This document shows positions 27,472 to 37,120 of a stretch of 64,000 nt of DNA, in pieces. The position numbers and the translations under genes were made by a program. Source of the stretch: Burkholderiaceae bacterium (lineage in GTDB: Bacteria > Pseudomonadota > Gammaproteobacteria > Burkholderiales > Burkholderiaceae_D); NCBI GenBank assembly GCA_030158675.1, contig JAOASL010000035.1:17527-81526 (forward strand). Direction: 5' to 3'. The stretch's first letter is position 1, and the number at the start of each line of letters is the position of its first letter. The notes beneath the pieces were generated by a model. That model was not told the DNA's origin. It saw only the letters and a list, made by a program, of their open reading frames with translations, and did not search any database.

Positions 27472-28677
27472 ATGAAAAGTCCTGTACTTGCTGCCTGCCT
27501 GTGCCGCCTCACGGCTGCGGTCACCTTCTCCACCCTCTCCGCCTTTGCCGTCCCCGGCGTATCGCAGGCTGCCGGCAGCGCGCCGCCGCCGACGCTCGAT
27601 CCCACCGTGAATGAACAGGTGATCATGCTGCCGGTCGTGCAAAATACCCGGGCCTTCCAGTTCGAGACCACGATTTTCCGGCCACCCGGCAATGGTCCCT
27701 TCCCGCTGCTGCTGATGAATCACGGCAAGGAAAGAGGCGACCCGGCCGACCAGAAGCGCGACCGCTTTCTGGCGCTCAGCCGCGAGTTCGTCAAGCGCGG
27801 TTATGCCGTCGTGGTACCGATGCGCAAGGGCTTCTCGCAATCGACCGGCCAGTACAGCGAATTCGGCTGCAACATGAAGGACAACGGCCAGCAGCAGGCC
27901 GATGATGTCGTCGCCGTGCTGGACGCACTGGTGAAGCAGCCATGGGTCGATCGCGAACGCATGCTCGTCGCTGGCCAGTCGTACGGCGGACTGGCAACGA
28001 TGGCTCTTGGCACGCGCCACTATCCGGGCGTGCAGGGACTGTTGAATTTTGCCGGTGGCCTGCGCATCGACGGCGGCAATTGCGACTGGCGTGATGCGCT
28101 CGTCGCGGCATTTGGCAACTATGCGGCGAGCACTCGGCTGCCGAGCCTGTGGTTCTATGGCGAGAACGACACTTACTTCGATCCGACGCTGGCGCAGCGG
28201 CTTCAGCAGGCCTATCAGGCCGCTGGCGGTCCGTCGCAGCTGGTTGCCTACGGTCCGTTCAAATCAGATGCGCATGGCATGGTGGGCAGCCGTGACGGTG
28301 TGCGGGTCTGGTGGCCGGAAGTGGAGCGTTTTCTCAAAGGCCTAGGCATGCCGACCGAAATCACAGTGGCGATCGCCGATACGCCGCGGCCGCCATCGAC
28401 CGGCTATGCGACGGTCGACAATGTCAGCGCGGTGCCCTTCCTGACCGACAAGGGTCGCGGCGGCTACCGCGACTATCTGGCAAAAACGACGCCACGGGCG
28501 TTTGCGCTCTCGGGGACCGGGGCGTGGAGCTGGGCTGAGGAAGGGGACGATCCTGCGTCGCGTGCGCTGGCATCCTGTCAGAAGAACAGCAAGCTGCCTT
28601 GCCAGCTGTACTCGATCGACAATGACGTCGTGTGGAGCGGTGGTTCCGCGACCGTGCCTCCGGTCGCGGCAAACTGA
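27472..28677 (+). CDS. secreted alpha/beta hydrolase, dienelactone-hydrolase-like
   Basis: 401 aa. Signal peptide to about SQAAG (residue 35). Nucleophile elbow GQS170YGG; acid candidate Asp in YGENDTYF; catalytic His in SDAHGMVG. The C-terminal 110 residues (after LGMPTEITV) form an additional region of repeated-looking TPRPPSTGYA.. sequence ending with VWSGGSATVPP. Esterase or peptidase of unknown substrate, periplasmic or exported. Its expression is probably governed by the palindrome just upstream. Confidence 0.8.
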   Translation: MKSPVLAACLCRLTAAVTFSTLSAFAVPGVSQAAGSAPPPTLDPTVNEQVIMLPVVQNTRAFQFETTIFRPPGNGPFPLLLMNHGKERGDPADQKRDRFLALSREFVKRGYAVVVPMRKGFSQSTGQYSEFGCNMKDNGQQQADDVVAVLDALVKQPWVDRERMLVAGQSYGGLATMALGTRHYPGVQGLLNFAGGLRIDGGNCDWRDALVAAFGNYAASTRLPSLWFYGENDTYFDPTLAQRLQQAYQAAGGPSQLVAYGPFKSDAHGMVGSRDGVRVWWPEVERFLKGLGMPTEITVAIADTPRPPSTGYATVDNVSAVPFLTDKGRGGYRDYLAKTTPRAFALSGTGAWSWAEEGDDPASRALASCQKNSKLPCQLYSIDNDVVWSGGSATVPPVAAN

Positions 28678-28690
28678 ATTGCGTCAGGCC

Positions 28691-29776
28691 TCAGCTTGCG
28701 CTGCTCTGAACGGCCAGCGCGACCTGCGAGCGGGGCAGTTTCAGATTGCGCAGGTCGTGGCCCAGCACGACGCGGACGCGATCTCCCAGCGCTTCGTTAT
28801 GCCAATAGACCGGGGCGATGTGCAGCTCTTTGGCGAGCAGGCGCGCGACCTGACGATTGCCCTTCGCGTATTCGATACGGGTCAGCTGGACGTTGAATTT
28901 GCCCTGGTTGCCGAGACGGACCACTTGCCAGTCGCCGCTCTGGACGATCTGATGCACCGAACGCGCCAGTCCGGCAATGCCATTGCCGTTGACGATCTCG
29001 ACGCGGGCCTGCCGGCCTGCATCAGCCACCAGATCGGTTACAGCCGCACGGCGTCCGGCCTCCGGCTTGTCCTGCGGCCGCGGGCGTTCCGTCACGACCG
29101 TTGCCGGTACCGTTGCCGGTGCCGATACAGGTGACGCTGCCGCCACCGGATGGACCGGCGTTGCATCGGCAAATTGCAGCACATGCACGCCCGGGCTGAG
29201 TTCGACGATCCTGTCTTGCGGAAACGGCGCGCTGACCGTGGCCGGCGAGACAGCCAGCTGTTCAATCTGAGCAGCCGGTACCGGAATGGCCTGCGGGTCA
29301 AGTTTTTGCATCACCATTGCCAGCTTTTCCTGAAGACGGACATTCGCCGGATCCAGCGCGACCGCGCGCTCCAGCGCTACGCGGGCGTCGAAGTAATTCC
29401 CTTTCAGGTAATTCGCATAGCCGAGATTGCCCTGCACGTGCGCCTGGTCGGGACGCTGTGCCGCAAGCTTGGTCAGGATGGCGATCGCCAGATCCAGATC
29501 GCCACGTCCGGCCGACACCGCCGCCAGACCGTTATGTGCCTCGACATGGGCAGGCTCAAGTTCCAGCGCGCGCCGGTAGGCTCGCTCGGCATCGTCCAGC
29601 TTGCCGCTGCGCTGCAGCTCGCGCCCGAGCGCGTAAAAACCGTCGGCGCTGTCAGCCGCATCGCGGATCTCGGAGAACGGCACGATCTGCGCTTGCTGTA
29701 ACGGTGGCGTCGAGCTGCAACCGGCCATCAATGCGGCTCCGACCAGACTGGTCAGCAATTTCGGATGATGTTTCAT
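28691..29776 (-). CDS. tadD: TadD-like TPR lipoprotein with C-terminal LytR_C-like domain
   Basis: 361 aa. Lipobox LMAGC (C20), then about three TPR repeats (residues 45-150) as in the pilotin-like TadD; a Pro/Ala-rich linker (about 160-240); and a C-terminal domain with ARVEIVNGNGIAGLARSV and HIAPVYWHNEALGDRVRVVLGHD that matches the LytR_C / cell-envelope type. TadD helps the RcpA secretin assemble. Last gene of the Tad locus; the extra domain may anchor it to peptidoglycan (inference). Confidence 0.82.
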   Translation of the reverse strand: MKHHPKLLTSLVGAALMAGCSSTPPLQQAQIVPFSEIRDAADSADGFYALGRELQRSGKLDDAERAYRRALELEPAHVEAHNGLAAVSAGRGDLDLAIAILTKLAAQRPDQAHVQGNLGYANYLKGNYFDARVALERAVALDPANVRLQEKLAMVMQKLDPQAIPVPAAQIEQLAVSPATVSAPFPQDRIVELSPGVHVLQFADATPVHPVAAASPVSAPATVPATVVTERPRPQDKPEAGRRAAVTDLVADAGRQARVEIVNGNGIAGLARSVHQIVQSGDWQVVRLGNQGKFNVQLTRIEYAKGNRQVARLLAKELHIAPVYWHNEALGDRVRVVLGHDLRNLKLPRSQVALAVQSSAS

Positions 29777-29804
29777 GCGAATCTCCTCTTTGATCTAATA
29801 ATTA

Positions 29805-30749
29805 TCACGACCCGCCGCCCAGTGTCGGCAACAGGTTGCGATAAATCTGCAGGATGGCCGGTCCGATCAGGACCACCATCAGCGTCGGGAAAATGAAAAA
29901 AATCAGCGGGAACAACAATTTCAGCGATACCTTCGCGGCCGCTTCTTCGGCGCGCTGTCGGCGCTTGATGCGCAGGTTTTCCGAATGGATGCGCAGCGAA
30001 TCACCGACGCTGGTACCGAAACGGTCAGACTGAACCAGCATGGCGACCAGCATGTCGATGTCCTCGACGCCGGTACGCAGGGAAAGATTGCGCAACGCAT
30101 GTTCTTTGCTGAAACCGGTCCGCAGCTCCAGTTGGACCATCTGCAGTTCTTCAGCCAGCACCTCGCTCTTGAGCTGGATCTCGGCGGCCACCTTGGCGAT
30201 GGCCGCATCCAGGCCCAGACCGGCCTCAACGCAAATGGTCAGCAGGTCAAGCGCATCCGGAAAGCTCTCGAAGATCTCGCGCTGACGTTTGCCGATCGCA
30301 TTTTTCAGCACCAGGTTCGGCAGGTAATACCCGCCATAGGAACAGGCCACCACAAAGAACATCAGCGTCGGCGCGCCGGAACGGAAAAACGAGCCGCCGA
30401 ACAGGAAGGCAACGAGCGGAAACAAAAGCGCCAGCAGGGTCTTGGTTCCATAAAAAATGTACGGTGCGGAGGGCTGGCGCCAGCCGGCGTTCATGAAACG
30501 GATGCGAATCGGCGAGTCAGCCCAGCCTTCCTTCGGCCGCGACAGCTTCGCCAGCGGGCGCGTGACTTTCACCACTCGCTCGATCCACGGATTTTTCTCT
30601 TCCGAAGCCAGCGACGGCCGCGGCTCGCTCTCCATGTTGGCGAGCCGCCGGCGGAAGCGGTCCGGCGTCAGGAACCATACTGCCGCCGCAGCGATGCCCG
30701 CGCACAGGACAAACACCAGCAGCAGAAACAGCAGGGATTGCACACTCAT
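29805..30749 (-). CDS. tadC: Tad pilus inner-membrane platform protein TadC
   Basis: 314 aa T2SSF-type protein. Membrane segments near residues 5-27, 103-150 and at the C-terminus (LLFPLIFFIFPTLMVVLIGPAIL). The GLGLDAAI, ELRTGFSKEHALRNL and DRFGTSVGDSLRIHSE blocks are typical of GspF-like domains. Works with TadB beneath the secretin. Confidence 0.93.
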   Translation of the reverse strand: MSVQSLLFLLLVFVLCAGIAAAAVWFLTPDRFRRRLANMESEPRPSLASEEKNPWIERVVKVTRPLAKLSRPKEGWADSPIRIRFMNAGWRQPSAPYIFYGTKTLLALLFPLVAFLFGGSFFRSGAPTLMFFVVACSYGGYYLPNLVLKNAIGKRQREIFESFPDALDLLTICVEAGLGLDAAIAKVAAEIQLKSEVLAEELQMVQLELRTGFSKEHALRNLSLRTGVEDIDMLVAMLVQSDRFGTSVGDSLRIHSENLRIKRRQRAEEAAAKVSLKLLFPLIFFIFPTLMVVLIGPAILQIYRNLLPTLGGGS

Positions 30750-30776
30750 GAGGTTTCCTTGAAATTCATCCAGCCA

Positions 30777-31760
30777 TCAAATCCGCACACGGACGATCGA
30801 GCGCATCCACAGCACGCCGAAGATCATCATGACAAACGCAACACCAAGCATCGTCGGTCCGGCCGGATCTTCCCAGAACTTGACCAGATACTCCGGGCTG
30901 ACCACCGTGAACACGCCCGCGATCGCCACCGGCAGCATGCACAGGATCACTGCCGACAGTCTGCCCTCGGCGGACATGGTTCTGATGTCGCCCATCATCT
31001 TCAGTCGCTGCCGAATCAGTACGCTAACGTTCGTCATCACCTCGGACAGATTACCGCCTGCCTCACGCTGAATCAGGATCGCGACGACCATATAGCGCAG
31101 ATCGGTCAGCGGCACCCGCTCGGCCAGTCGCTGCAATGCATCGGTCAGCGGTGAGCCGAAGCTGATTTCATCGGACACCTGACGGAACTCGGATGAAATC
31201 GGATCCGGCAATTCATCCGCCAGCATTTGCAGCGTGGCCGTCAGCGCATGGCCTGCCTTCAGGCTGCGGCTGATCAGGTCAGCGGCCTCGGGCAATTGAC
31301 GCTCGATGCCATGCAACCTGTCGGCACGCTTGCGAACCACGATCATGCTCGGGACCGCTCCCGCAAGCAGGCCGAACAGCAGCGCCAGGCCGGCCACCCC
31401 GGTCAGCGCCAGACCGAGCACCAGGCCGACGAAAAAACTGGCCGCTGAATAGCTCAGGAACTGGGCTACGGTCCAGTCCATGCCGCCCTGCCCGATAAAG
31501 CCGCTCAGACGAAGGACTCCCGGAATCCGCGCGAGCAATTTCTCGAGCTCCGGCGACTCAGCCAGTCGCATTTCCTTGAACATACGGCCGCTGTGCGCGT
31601 GCTTGTCGACATGCTTCGATGTCGAAATCTCTCGCAGGCGCTGCCCGACCCGCCGCGCAGCCTTGCTCTGACTGGAGAACCACCACTGCCACGCCGCCTC
31701 AATGGTCAGCGCCGCCGCAATGAACACCAGCACTCCGAATCCGTAATAAAGCCAATCCAT
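30777..31760 (-). CDS. tadB: Tad pilus inner-membrane platform protein TadB
   Basis: 327 aa T2SSF-type protein. N-terminal membrane helix, two central helices (LALTGVAGLALLFGLLAGAV), the ISRSLKAGHALTATLQMLADE and REAGGNLSEVM signatures, and two C-terminal helices. Paralogue of TadC; they pair to form the platform with the TadA motor. Confidence 0.93.
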   Translation of the reverse strand: MDWLYYGFGVLVFIAAALTIEAAWQWWFSSQSKAARRVGQRLREISTSKHVDKHAHSGRMFKEMRLAESPELEKLLARIPGVLRLSGFIGQGGMDWTVAQFLSYSAASFFVGLVLGLALTGVAGLALLFGLLAGAVPSMIVVRKRADRLHGIERQLPEAADLISRSLKAGHALTATLQMLADELPDPISSEFRQVSDEISFGSPLTDALQRLAERVPLTDLRYMVVAILIQREAGGNLSEVMTNVSVLIRQRLKMMGDIRTMSAEGRLSAVILCMLPVAIAGVFTVVSPEYLVKFWEDPAGPTMLGVAFVMMIFGVLWMRSIVRVRI

Positions 31761-31790
31761 TACCGGCCTCTCCTCAGACAGTTACCTGCA

Positions 31791-33203
31791 TCATTCAAAT
31801 ACCCGCGACGGATCGTAAATATCGTCCGACAGCAATACCCCAAATTCCTTGAGCCGCTGGTTAAATTGGGGATGCAGACCGGTCGCCGCGAAATGACCCA
31901 GCACCCTGCCGTCCGGGGCGACGCCGGTACGGCGGAACGCAAAGATCTCCTGCATCGTGATGACATCGCCTTCCATGCCGGTGAGCTCATGCAGACTGAG
32001 CAGTTTGCGGGTACCGTCGGCCATGCGCGCGATCTGGACCACCACCGTAATGGCCGACGTGATCTGCTGCCGCATCGCCCGTGTGCCAAGGTTGGCGGTC
32101 GCCATGCCGATCATGTTCTCCAGCCGTGACAGCGCGTCACGTGCCGTATTCGCATGGATCGTGGCCAGCGATCCCTCGTGGCCGGTATTCATTGCCTGCA
32201 GCATGTCGAGCGCTTCAGGACCGCGTACCTCGCCGAGGATGATGCGGTCAGGGCGCATACGCAGCGCATTCTTGACCAGCGCCCGCTGCGACACCTCGCC
32301 TTTGCCTTCGATGTTGGGCGGCCGGGTCTCGAGACGGACCACGTGCGGCTGCTGCAACTGAAGTTCTGCCGCATCTTCAATGGTGACGATACGCTCGGAG
32401 TGCGGAATGAAGCCGGAGATCACGTTCAGCAGCGTGGTCTTACCGCTGCCGGTACCGCCGGAGATCAGCATGTTGACCTTGGCTTTGGCCAGCGCCTCGA
32501 GTAGCTGCGCGACTGTCGGCGGGATGCTTTTTTTGCTGACCAGATCGTGAATCGACAGCGGCTTGGCCGAAAAGCGCCGGATCGACAGGATCGGACCATC
32601 GATCGCCAGCGGCGGGATGATTGCGTTCACGCGCGAGCCGTCCGGCAGGCGCGCATCGACCATCGGGCTGGATTCATCGACGCGCCGGCCAACCCGCGAC
32701 ACAATTTTTTCGATCACCTTCAGCAGGTGTTCGTTGTCGTCGAAAGTGATCGGCGTGAGTTCGAGCTTGCCGCGCCGTTCGACATACACCTGACTGCAGG
32801 TATTGACCAGAATATCGGACACACTGGGGTCTTCCAGCAACGGCTCGATCGGGCCCAGTCCGAGCATTTCGTTTTGCATGTCCTGCACCAGCTGCCGGCG
32901 CTCGGCCTGGTTGACCGCCAGTCGCTGGTCATCGACGATGCGCTCGACCATGGACGACAGTTCGCGCTTGAATTGCTCGCTGTTGAGTTTCTGCAGCCGC
33001 TCGAGATCGACCCGCTCGAGCAGCGTACGGTGCATTTTCTGCTTCAGCTGCAGATAGGTCGGCGAATACATGTCCATCTCGACGACCGGGCTGCTGCGCA
33101 GCGCCGCAACCGTCGTGGAAGTATCACGAAGGTTGGTTCTCAGTTCGTCGACGGCATTGGGGATGCCGGCATCGCCATTCTTGCTGCTGCTGAAGAATCC
33201 CAT
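31791..33203 (-). CDS. tadA: Tad pilus assembly ATPase TadA/CpaF
   Basis: 470 aa secretion ATPase of the GspE/CpaF class, the bifunctional motor for Flp pilus extension and retraction. Walker [10 protein letters not shown] at 249-257; the IEDAAELQL Asp/Glu-box; [17 protein letters not shown]is box near 345. N-terminal domain contains the [18 protein letters not shown] block. Two bases separate its start from the tadZ stop. Confidence 0.97.
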   Translation of the reverse strand: MGFFSSSKNGDAGIPNAVDELRTNLRDTSTTVAALRSSPVVEMDMYSPTYLQLKQKMHRTLLERVDLERLQKLNSEQFKRELSSMVERIVDDQRLAVNQAERRQLVQDMQNEMLGLGPIEPLLEDPSVSDILVNTCSQVYVERRGKLELTPITFDDNEHLLKVIEKIVSRVGRRVDESSPMVDARLPDGSRVNAIIPPLAIDGPILSIRRFSAKPLSIHDLVSKKSIPPTVAQLLEALAKAKVNMLISGGTGSGKTTLLNVISGFIPHSERIVTIEDAAELQLQQPHVVRLETRPPNIEGKGEVSQRALVKNALRMRPDRIILGEVRGPEALDMLQAMNTGHEGSLATIHANTARDALSRLENMIGMATANLGTRAMRQQITSAITVVVQIARMADGTRKLLSLHELTGMEGDVITMQEIFAFRRTGVAPDGRVLGHFAATGLHPQFNQRLKEFGVLLSDDIYDPSRVFE

Positions 33204-33205
33204 GC

Positions 33206-34402
33206 TCAGCTCCCTGCGCCGTTCGAGTCACCACCGCGCACGAAGATGCGGCGGATCAGACCGGATTTGCTGGCCGTACCGGCAATCGTCGTATCCACCA
33301 GACGGTTGACCCAGTCAGTCAGGCTCTTTGCGATCGTGCTGTTGCGCGCCAGCTGGAGCACGGGCACACCCTGGTTGATCGAATCATTGGCCACTTCAAA
33401 ATTGTTCGGAATCCGCGAATCCACACCCAGGTCGAGGATGCGCTCGATCTCGCCGCTGCTGAGCGGCGCCGAACTCTCGAAACGGTTCAGCAGCAAATGA
33501 ACTTTCTCGCGCCGGTAACCCAGCGTGCCAAAAATCTCGATCAGGTGACGCGCGCCGCGCAGGTCGGGCAAAGACTGCTGCAGCACCAGATAAATGCTGT
33601 CGGAGTGGTCAAGCACACGCACGCTAGCTGAGGTGACCTGACGGCCGAGATCGAAGATGACGAAATCGAAGTGGCGCCGCGCCAGATTGACGATGGTCTC
33701 CAGGTGATCACCGCTGAGGTCGCCACCCGGATCCGGCTCGGCCGGCGCCGCGAGGATGCTGAACATCGGCGATACGCGGACCACGCTCGATTCCAGCAGG
33801 TTGATGTCGAGCCGGTTGATATCGCGGCAGACATCGGCCAGCGTGCGTTCAGGCTTGATGTCGGACACATACAGCGGCGCATCGCCGAAAGCCGTGTTCA
33901 GGTCGATCAGCAGGACGCGCTTTTTCCCCAACAGGGATAGCGCGTGCCCGAGGTTGGCGGCGACGAAGGTCGTACCGGCGCCGCCCTTGGCCGACACGAA
34001 AGACAGCACCTTGCCTTCGCGTTGCTGCGAAATCGCCAGCTTGCTGCTGAGCCGATCGAGCGCCGCATCCAGTTCGTTGGCCGACAGCGGCAGGCCCAAC
34101 ACTTCCCGCACGCCTACCCGCATCGCCGCAATCAGATATTCCGGCGAACGATCGGACGACAGCAGGATGATCACCGCCTGCGAATAGCGCTCACCCAGCC
34201 TCGGCAAGAGGCTGGTCGCGCCGTCCGCGAAACTGGCGGCATCGACAATGACAATTTCGGGCTTTCCTGACGCGGCAGGAACACCATCCTTCGGCATGCC
34301 CGGCAGGGGCGGCAGAGTCTCGATGGACGGATTCCGGTTCATGCAAATGCGCGTAACGGTCGCGCGAAGCGTGTCGTCGGTGGAAAGAATAAAAGCATTC
34401 AT
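33206..34402 (-). CDS. tadZ: TadZ/CpaE-type pilus localisation ATPase
   Basis: 398 aa from ATG 34402; a TTG immediately before it is in frame but less likely. N-terminal atypical receiver-like domain (about 1-125) followed by a ParA/MinD-type ATPase with deviant Walker A K139-G-G-A-G-T-T. Such proteins place the Tad machinery at a cell pole. C-terminus ends with [12 protein letters not shown]. Flanked by the TadE-like and TadA genes. Confidence 0.93.
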   Translation of the reverse strand: MNAFILSTDDTLRATVTRICMNRNPSIETLPPLPGMPKDGVPAASGKPEIVIVDAASFADGATSLLPRLGERYSQAVIILLSSDRSPEYLIAAMRVGVREVLGLPLSANELDAALDRLSSKLAISQQREGKVLSFVSAKGGAGTTFVAANLGHALSLLGKKRVLLIDLNTAFGDAPLYVSDIKPERTLADVCRDINRLDINLLESSVVRVSPMFSILAAPAEPDPGGDLSGDHLETIVNLARRHFDFVIFDLGRQVTSASVRVLDHSDSIYLVLQQSLPDLRGARHLIEIFGTLGYRREKVHLLLNRFESSAPLSSGEIERILDLGVDSRIPNNFEVANDSINQGVPVLQLARNSTIAKSLTDWVNRLVDTTIAGTASKSGLIRRIFVRGGDSNGAGS

Positions 34403-34446
34403 CAAGGTTTTTCCCTGGGCATTGGAATATTTTTTCTAAAGGGCAT

Positions 34447-34899
34447 TTATGTGCAGCTGGTCGAATCCATTGCTTCACGCGTCTTGATTGTCGAAAACGA
34501 GGGCATATCGAATCCGAAGTTAACAAAAGGAATGATAGCTTCTACGCGCATGCCGGGGGCAATTGATACGCTCACGAAGTCGCACGACGAACGCGCCGCA
34601 GCTGCAGTCGGTGCGCATTGGTCCGGCAGGTATTGAATGGCGATATTACTGTCCGTTAGCGCCGGAAAAACTTGCCTCATTCGCTGCTTGATCAACGGCG
34701 AGTTGGCATCACAAACTATCGCAAGACGCGCACCGAGCTCGGTCGCTTCGTTTGCAGCATTCATGAAGTACAACACCCGTGCCATTTCAATCGCGCCGAA
34801 TAGCAAGATCATGAATCCGCCCACCGACGCGACCAGCGCAAACTCCAGCGCTGCCGCACCGCGCTGGCGCCTGAAACGACCTAGCTGCGCCCACATCAT
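34447..34899 (-). CDS. tadF: TadE-like pseudopilin, second copy
   Basis: About 150 aa. Start at ATGATG (34899/34896) overlaps the stop of the upstream TadE-like gene, so coupled. Prepilin-like N-terminus RRQRG-AAALEFALVASVGGF with one long hydrophobic helix, then a Cys-containing periplasmic part. The symbol tadF is used by position; sequence alone says only TadE/TadF family. Confidence 0.8.
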   Translation of the reverse strand: MMWAQLGRFRRQRGAAALEFALVASVGGFMILLFGAIEMARVLYFMNAANEATELGARLAIVCDANSPLIKQRMRQVFPALTDSNIAIQYLPDQCAPTAAAARSSCDFVSVSIAPGMRVEAIIPFVNFGFDMPSFSTIKTREAMDSTSCT

Positions 34900-35453
34900 G
34901 ATAACTGCCTCATCACAGCCTCGATATCCGCGAAAGTCGTCGTCGGCGAACTGGTCACGAAGGGCAATCCCATGAATGGGTACTGATAACCGCTGATCCG
35001 GACCGCCACCAGCTGAATCAGTCCCTCGCCCGTACTGACATCCTTGTACGTTTGTGCCGTCGCTCCAGCGCACTCACTAAAGTCCTTGCGGTCGCAGACT
35101 TTCACATGGGCGATCGACAACGACGGGGCCAGTGCACGCCCGGAACAGGCGTCGTTGCCATACACCGCGAGGCACTTCGCCCGGTAGACCATGCTGAATT
35201 GGTAATTCGTATCGGACGAAGCGGTCCGATAGCCACCGTCATCCGGGTTTACCAGCGAAAGCATACGGACCGAGGTACGCACTGACTTGACCAGTGTGTT
35301 GTACTGATAGATCGCCCGTCCGTACTCTGCCGCACCGAAGGCGATCACGGCCATCGGCAGCAGCACCAGCGCAAACTCGACCGCCGCCACCCCGCGCTGC
35401 CGACGCAGGCGCAAACTGCGCATCAAAGAGGAGGTTCGTTGCGAAATTCGCAT
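34896..35453 (-). CDS. tadE: TadE-like pseudopilin
   Basis: 185 aa. Basic N-terminus then RRQRG-VAAVEFALVLLPMAVIAFG, the TadE prepilin-type signature processed by TadV. Periplasmic domain has four Cys that could form two disulfides. Start lies 4 bases after the tadG stop. Minor pilin needed for pilus initiation by analogy. Confidence 0.85.
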   Translation of the reverse strand: MRISQRTSSLMRSLRLRRQRGVAAVEFALVLLPMAVIAFGAAEYGRAIYQYNTLVKSVRTSVRMLSLVNPDDGGYRTASSDTNYQFSMVYRAKCLAVYGNDACSGRALAPSLSIAHVKVCDRKDFSECAGATAQTYKDVSTGEGLIQLVAVRISGYQYPFMGLPFVTSSPTTTFADIEAVMRQLS

Positions 35454-35456
35454 CGC

Positions 35457-36791
35457 TCACCTCACCAGGGTAGGAACCAGCGAGCCGGTGCTGGAGGGAT
35501 CGCCAGGCATGCCACTGGCTGCGCACGGACTGGTCGAGGCATTTGCCGGACCGCGGTATTCGAGACACATCTTGGTTTGAGAACTGGTGGAGTCCCCGCA
35601 TTTGGCGGCGGCGATATCCCCTTCGGGATTTTTGGTAATACCGGCATTGTTCGGCATCGGGTGGAGCAAGAAAACACAGGCCCATTGCGTAATCGGCGCT
35701 TTATTTGCCGAATCAAACGCGCTGCAATTAACCACTGGCACCGGTACTGCGCGGCGTTCGCGACCATTCAATTGCAAATAACTGGACGGCTGTATTGTGC
35801 CGCTGACATCCACACCTGCGATATTCACTCCCTGGTAGGGCTCGTTGCTCGAACGACGGCCAAGGAAATTCGGAAAGGCATTCGCACCATCCGCCCATGT
35901 CAGGCCCGTGTAGGCATAGCCACTTAAGTCTGGCGCACCGTCACCGGCTTTCACTCCTCCGAAATAAATACCGAAGCGGCTGTTGAACGCCGCCCCCAGC
36001 GAGGACATGACGCCGGGTTTCCCAATTTCTGCGCCGATAGCAGGCAGGTTGCAGACGCCCTCGCCCACTATTTGTCCCGCGATGTCTGCCGCACCACCGG
36101 CTCCGGGTGTCAGGTCAACCCAGCGGAAGTTCCCGCTTAGCTGGGCGTCCTTTCCATTTGCCTGAGGCGACAACACGGCTTCAAGCCAGCCTCCGACCGC
36201 AGTAGTGCTGACTTTATCAGCACAAAGGGCAACGGGAACCGCGCAGCTGGTCTGTGACGGGCGACGCGATGCGACGGCGGATGCCGTGACAGACTGCGTA
36301 CCAATCGTCACCCCGGGCAGCACATTCAGCACCTGGATGAAAAATGTCTTGATGCCGGAATTAACCACCTCACAACGCGCGTACAACATCGCTTCGGCAG
36401 CTGGGCCCGTGATGCCGGAACCGCTGCTAAAAGGGCCGGCCGCAGTTTGCGAAAAAGTAACGGTCACCGGAGAACTGACGCTACCGATAACATTTCTCTG
36501 GAAGCCCACCCGATGTAATGTCGCCACCATACGGCCGGCCGCCTCGGCGCGCTCCATCGCCTTGGGTAAGTCGCGATGCAATTCCTGCGATGCCGACAGC
36601 GCACACGCATCGGCCGCATTCTGCACTTCGGTTTTCGCAACGAACAACTGCCCGAGATCGATCGCCAGACCGACCATGCCGAGCATGGCGACGATTGTCA
36701 GAGCGACCACCACGGCGACCACGCCCCGTTGGGCATAGCCACGTGCGCATCCAATCCGCGCCAACTGAGCTCGCCCTTGCATTTGCATCAC
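35457..36791 (-). CDS. tadG: TadG-like pilus assembly protein
   Basis: 444 aa. N-terminal region AQRGVVAVVVALTIVAMLG (TadE/G-type signal and membrane helix) followed by FVAKTEVQNAADACALSASQEL, the typical 'Flp pilus-assembly TadG N-terminal' block. The rest is a large secreted domain with many Cys pairs, often VWA-like in the family, though no MIDAS is obvious. Here it precedes tadE, unlike the classic Aggregatibacter order. Confidence 0.85.
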   Translation of the reverse strand: MMQMQGRAQLARIGCARGYAQRGVVAVVVALTIVAMLGMVGLAIDLGQLFVAKTEVQNAADACALSASQELHRDLPKAMERAEAAGRMVATLHRVGFQRNVIGSVSSPVTVTFSQTAAGPFSSGSGITGPAAEAMLYARCEVVNSGIKTFFIQVLNVLPGVTIGTQSVTASAVASRRPSQTSCAVPVALCADKVSTTAVGGWLEAVLSPQANGKDAQLSGNFRWVDLTPGAGGAADIAGQIVGEGVCNLPAIGAEIGKPGVMSSLGAAFNSRFGIYFGGVKAGDGAPDLSGYAYTGLTWADGANAFPNFLGRRSSNEPYQGVNIAGVDVSGTIQPSSYLQLNGRERRAVPVPVVNCSAFDSANKAPITQWACVFLLHPMPNNAGITKNPEGDIAAAKCGDSTSSQTKMCLEYRGPANASTSPCAASGMPGDPSSTGSLVPTLVR

Positions 36792-36797
36792 ACTGTG

Positions 36798-37073
36798 TCA
36801 GCGGCTGATGCCGATGGTAAAGGTGTCACGGCCGACCTGCGGCTCCTTGAAGGACGAACGATAGCGATCCACGGTTTCGCGCGATGCCGACGCATCCATC
36901 GATTCACTGACATCCTTCGCGCCCGCGTCGGGATTGAGCGTCTGCTGCGCGACCAGAGACCGGGTACTTTCGCCAAATCGGCTGTCCACTTGCGGCGATG
37001 TCGGTGCGCATGCACCGAGCAGCGCGCAACTCGCCGCCGCAGTGATCATTGCAACAAAAAACGGCTTGCTCAT
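36798..37073 (-). CDS. small outer-membrane lipoprotein in the Tad locus
   Basis: 91 aa from ATG 37073, with an excellent AAAGGAGAGG Shine-Dalgarno. Signal ends LLGAC (C22), a lipobox. Mature part is polar, includes DRYRSSFKEPQVGRDTFTIGISR at the end, and has no known domain. It occupies the place of the small RcpB-like component between the secretin and the pseudopilins, so an accessory role for the secretin is plausible but unproven. Confidence 0.75.
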   Translation of the reverse strand: MSKPFFVAMITAAASCALLGACAPTSPQVDSRFGESTRSLVAQQTLNPDAGAKDVSESMDASASRETVDRYRSSFKEPQVGRDTFTIGISR

Positions 37074-37120
37074 TTGCCTCTCCTTTACGGCGCGCTTTCG
37101 ATTGGGGCGCCCCGCTGTAT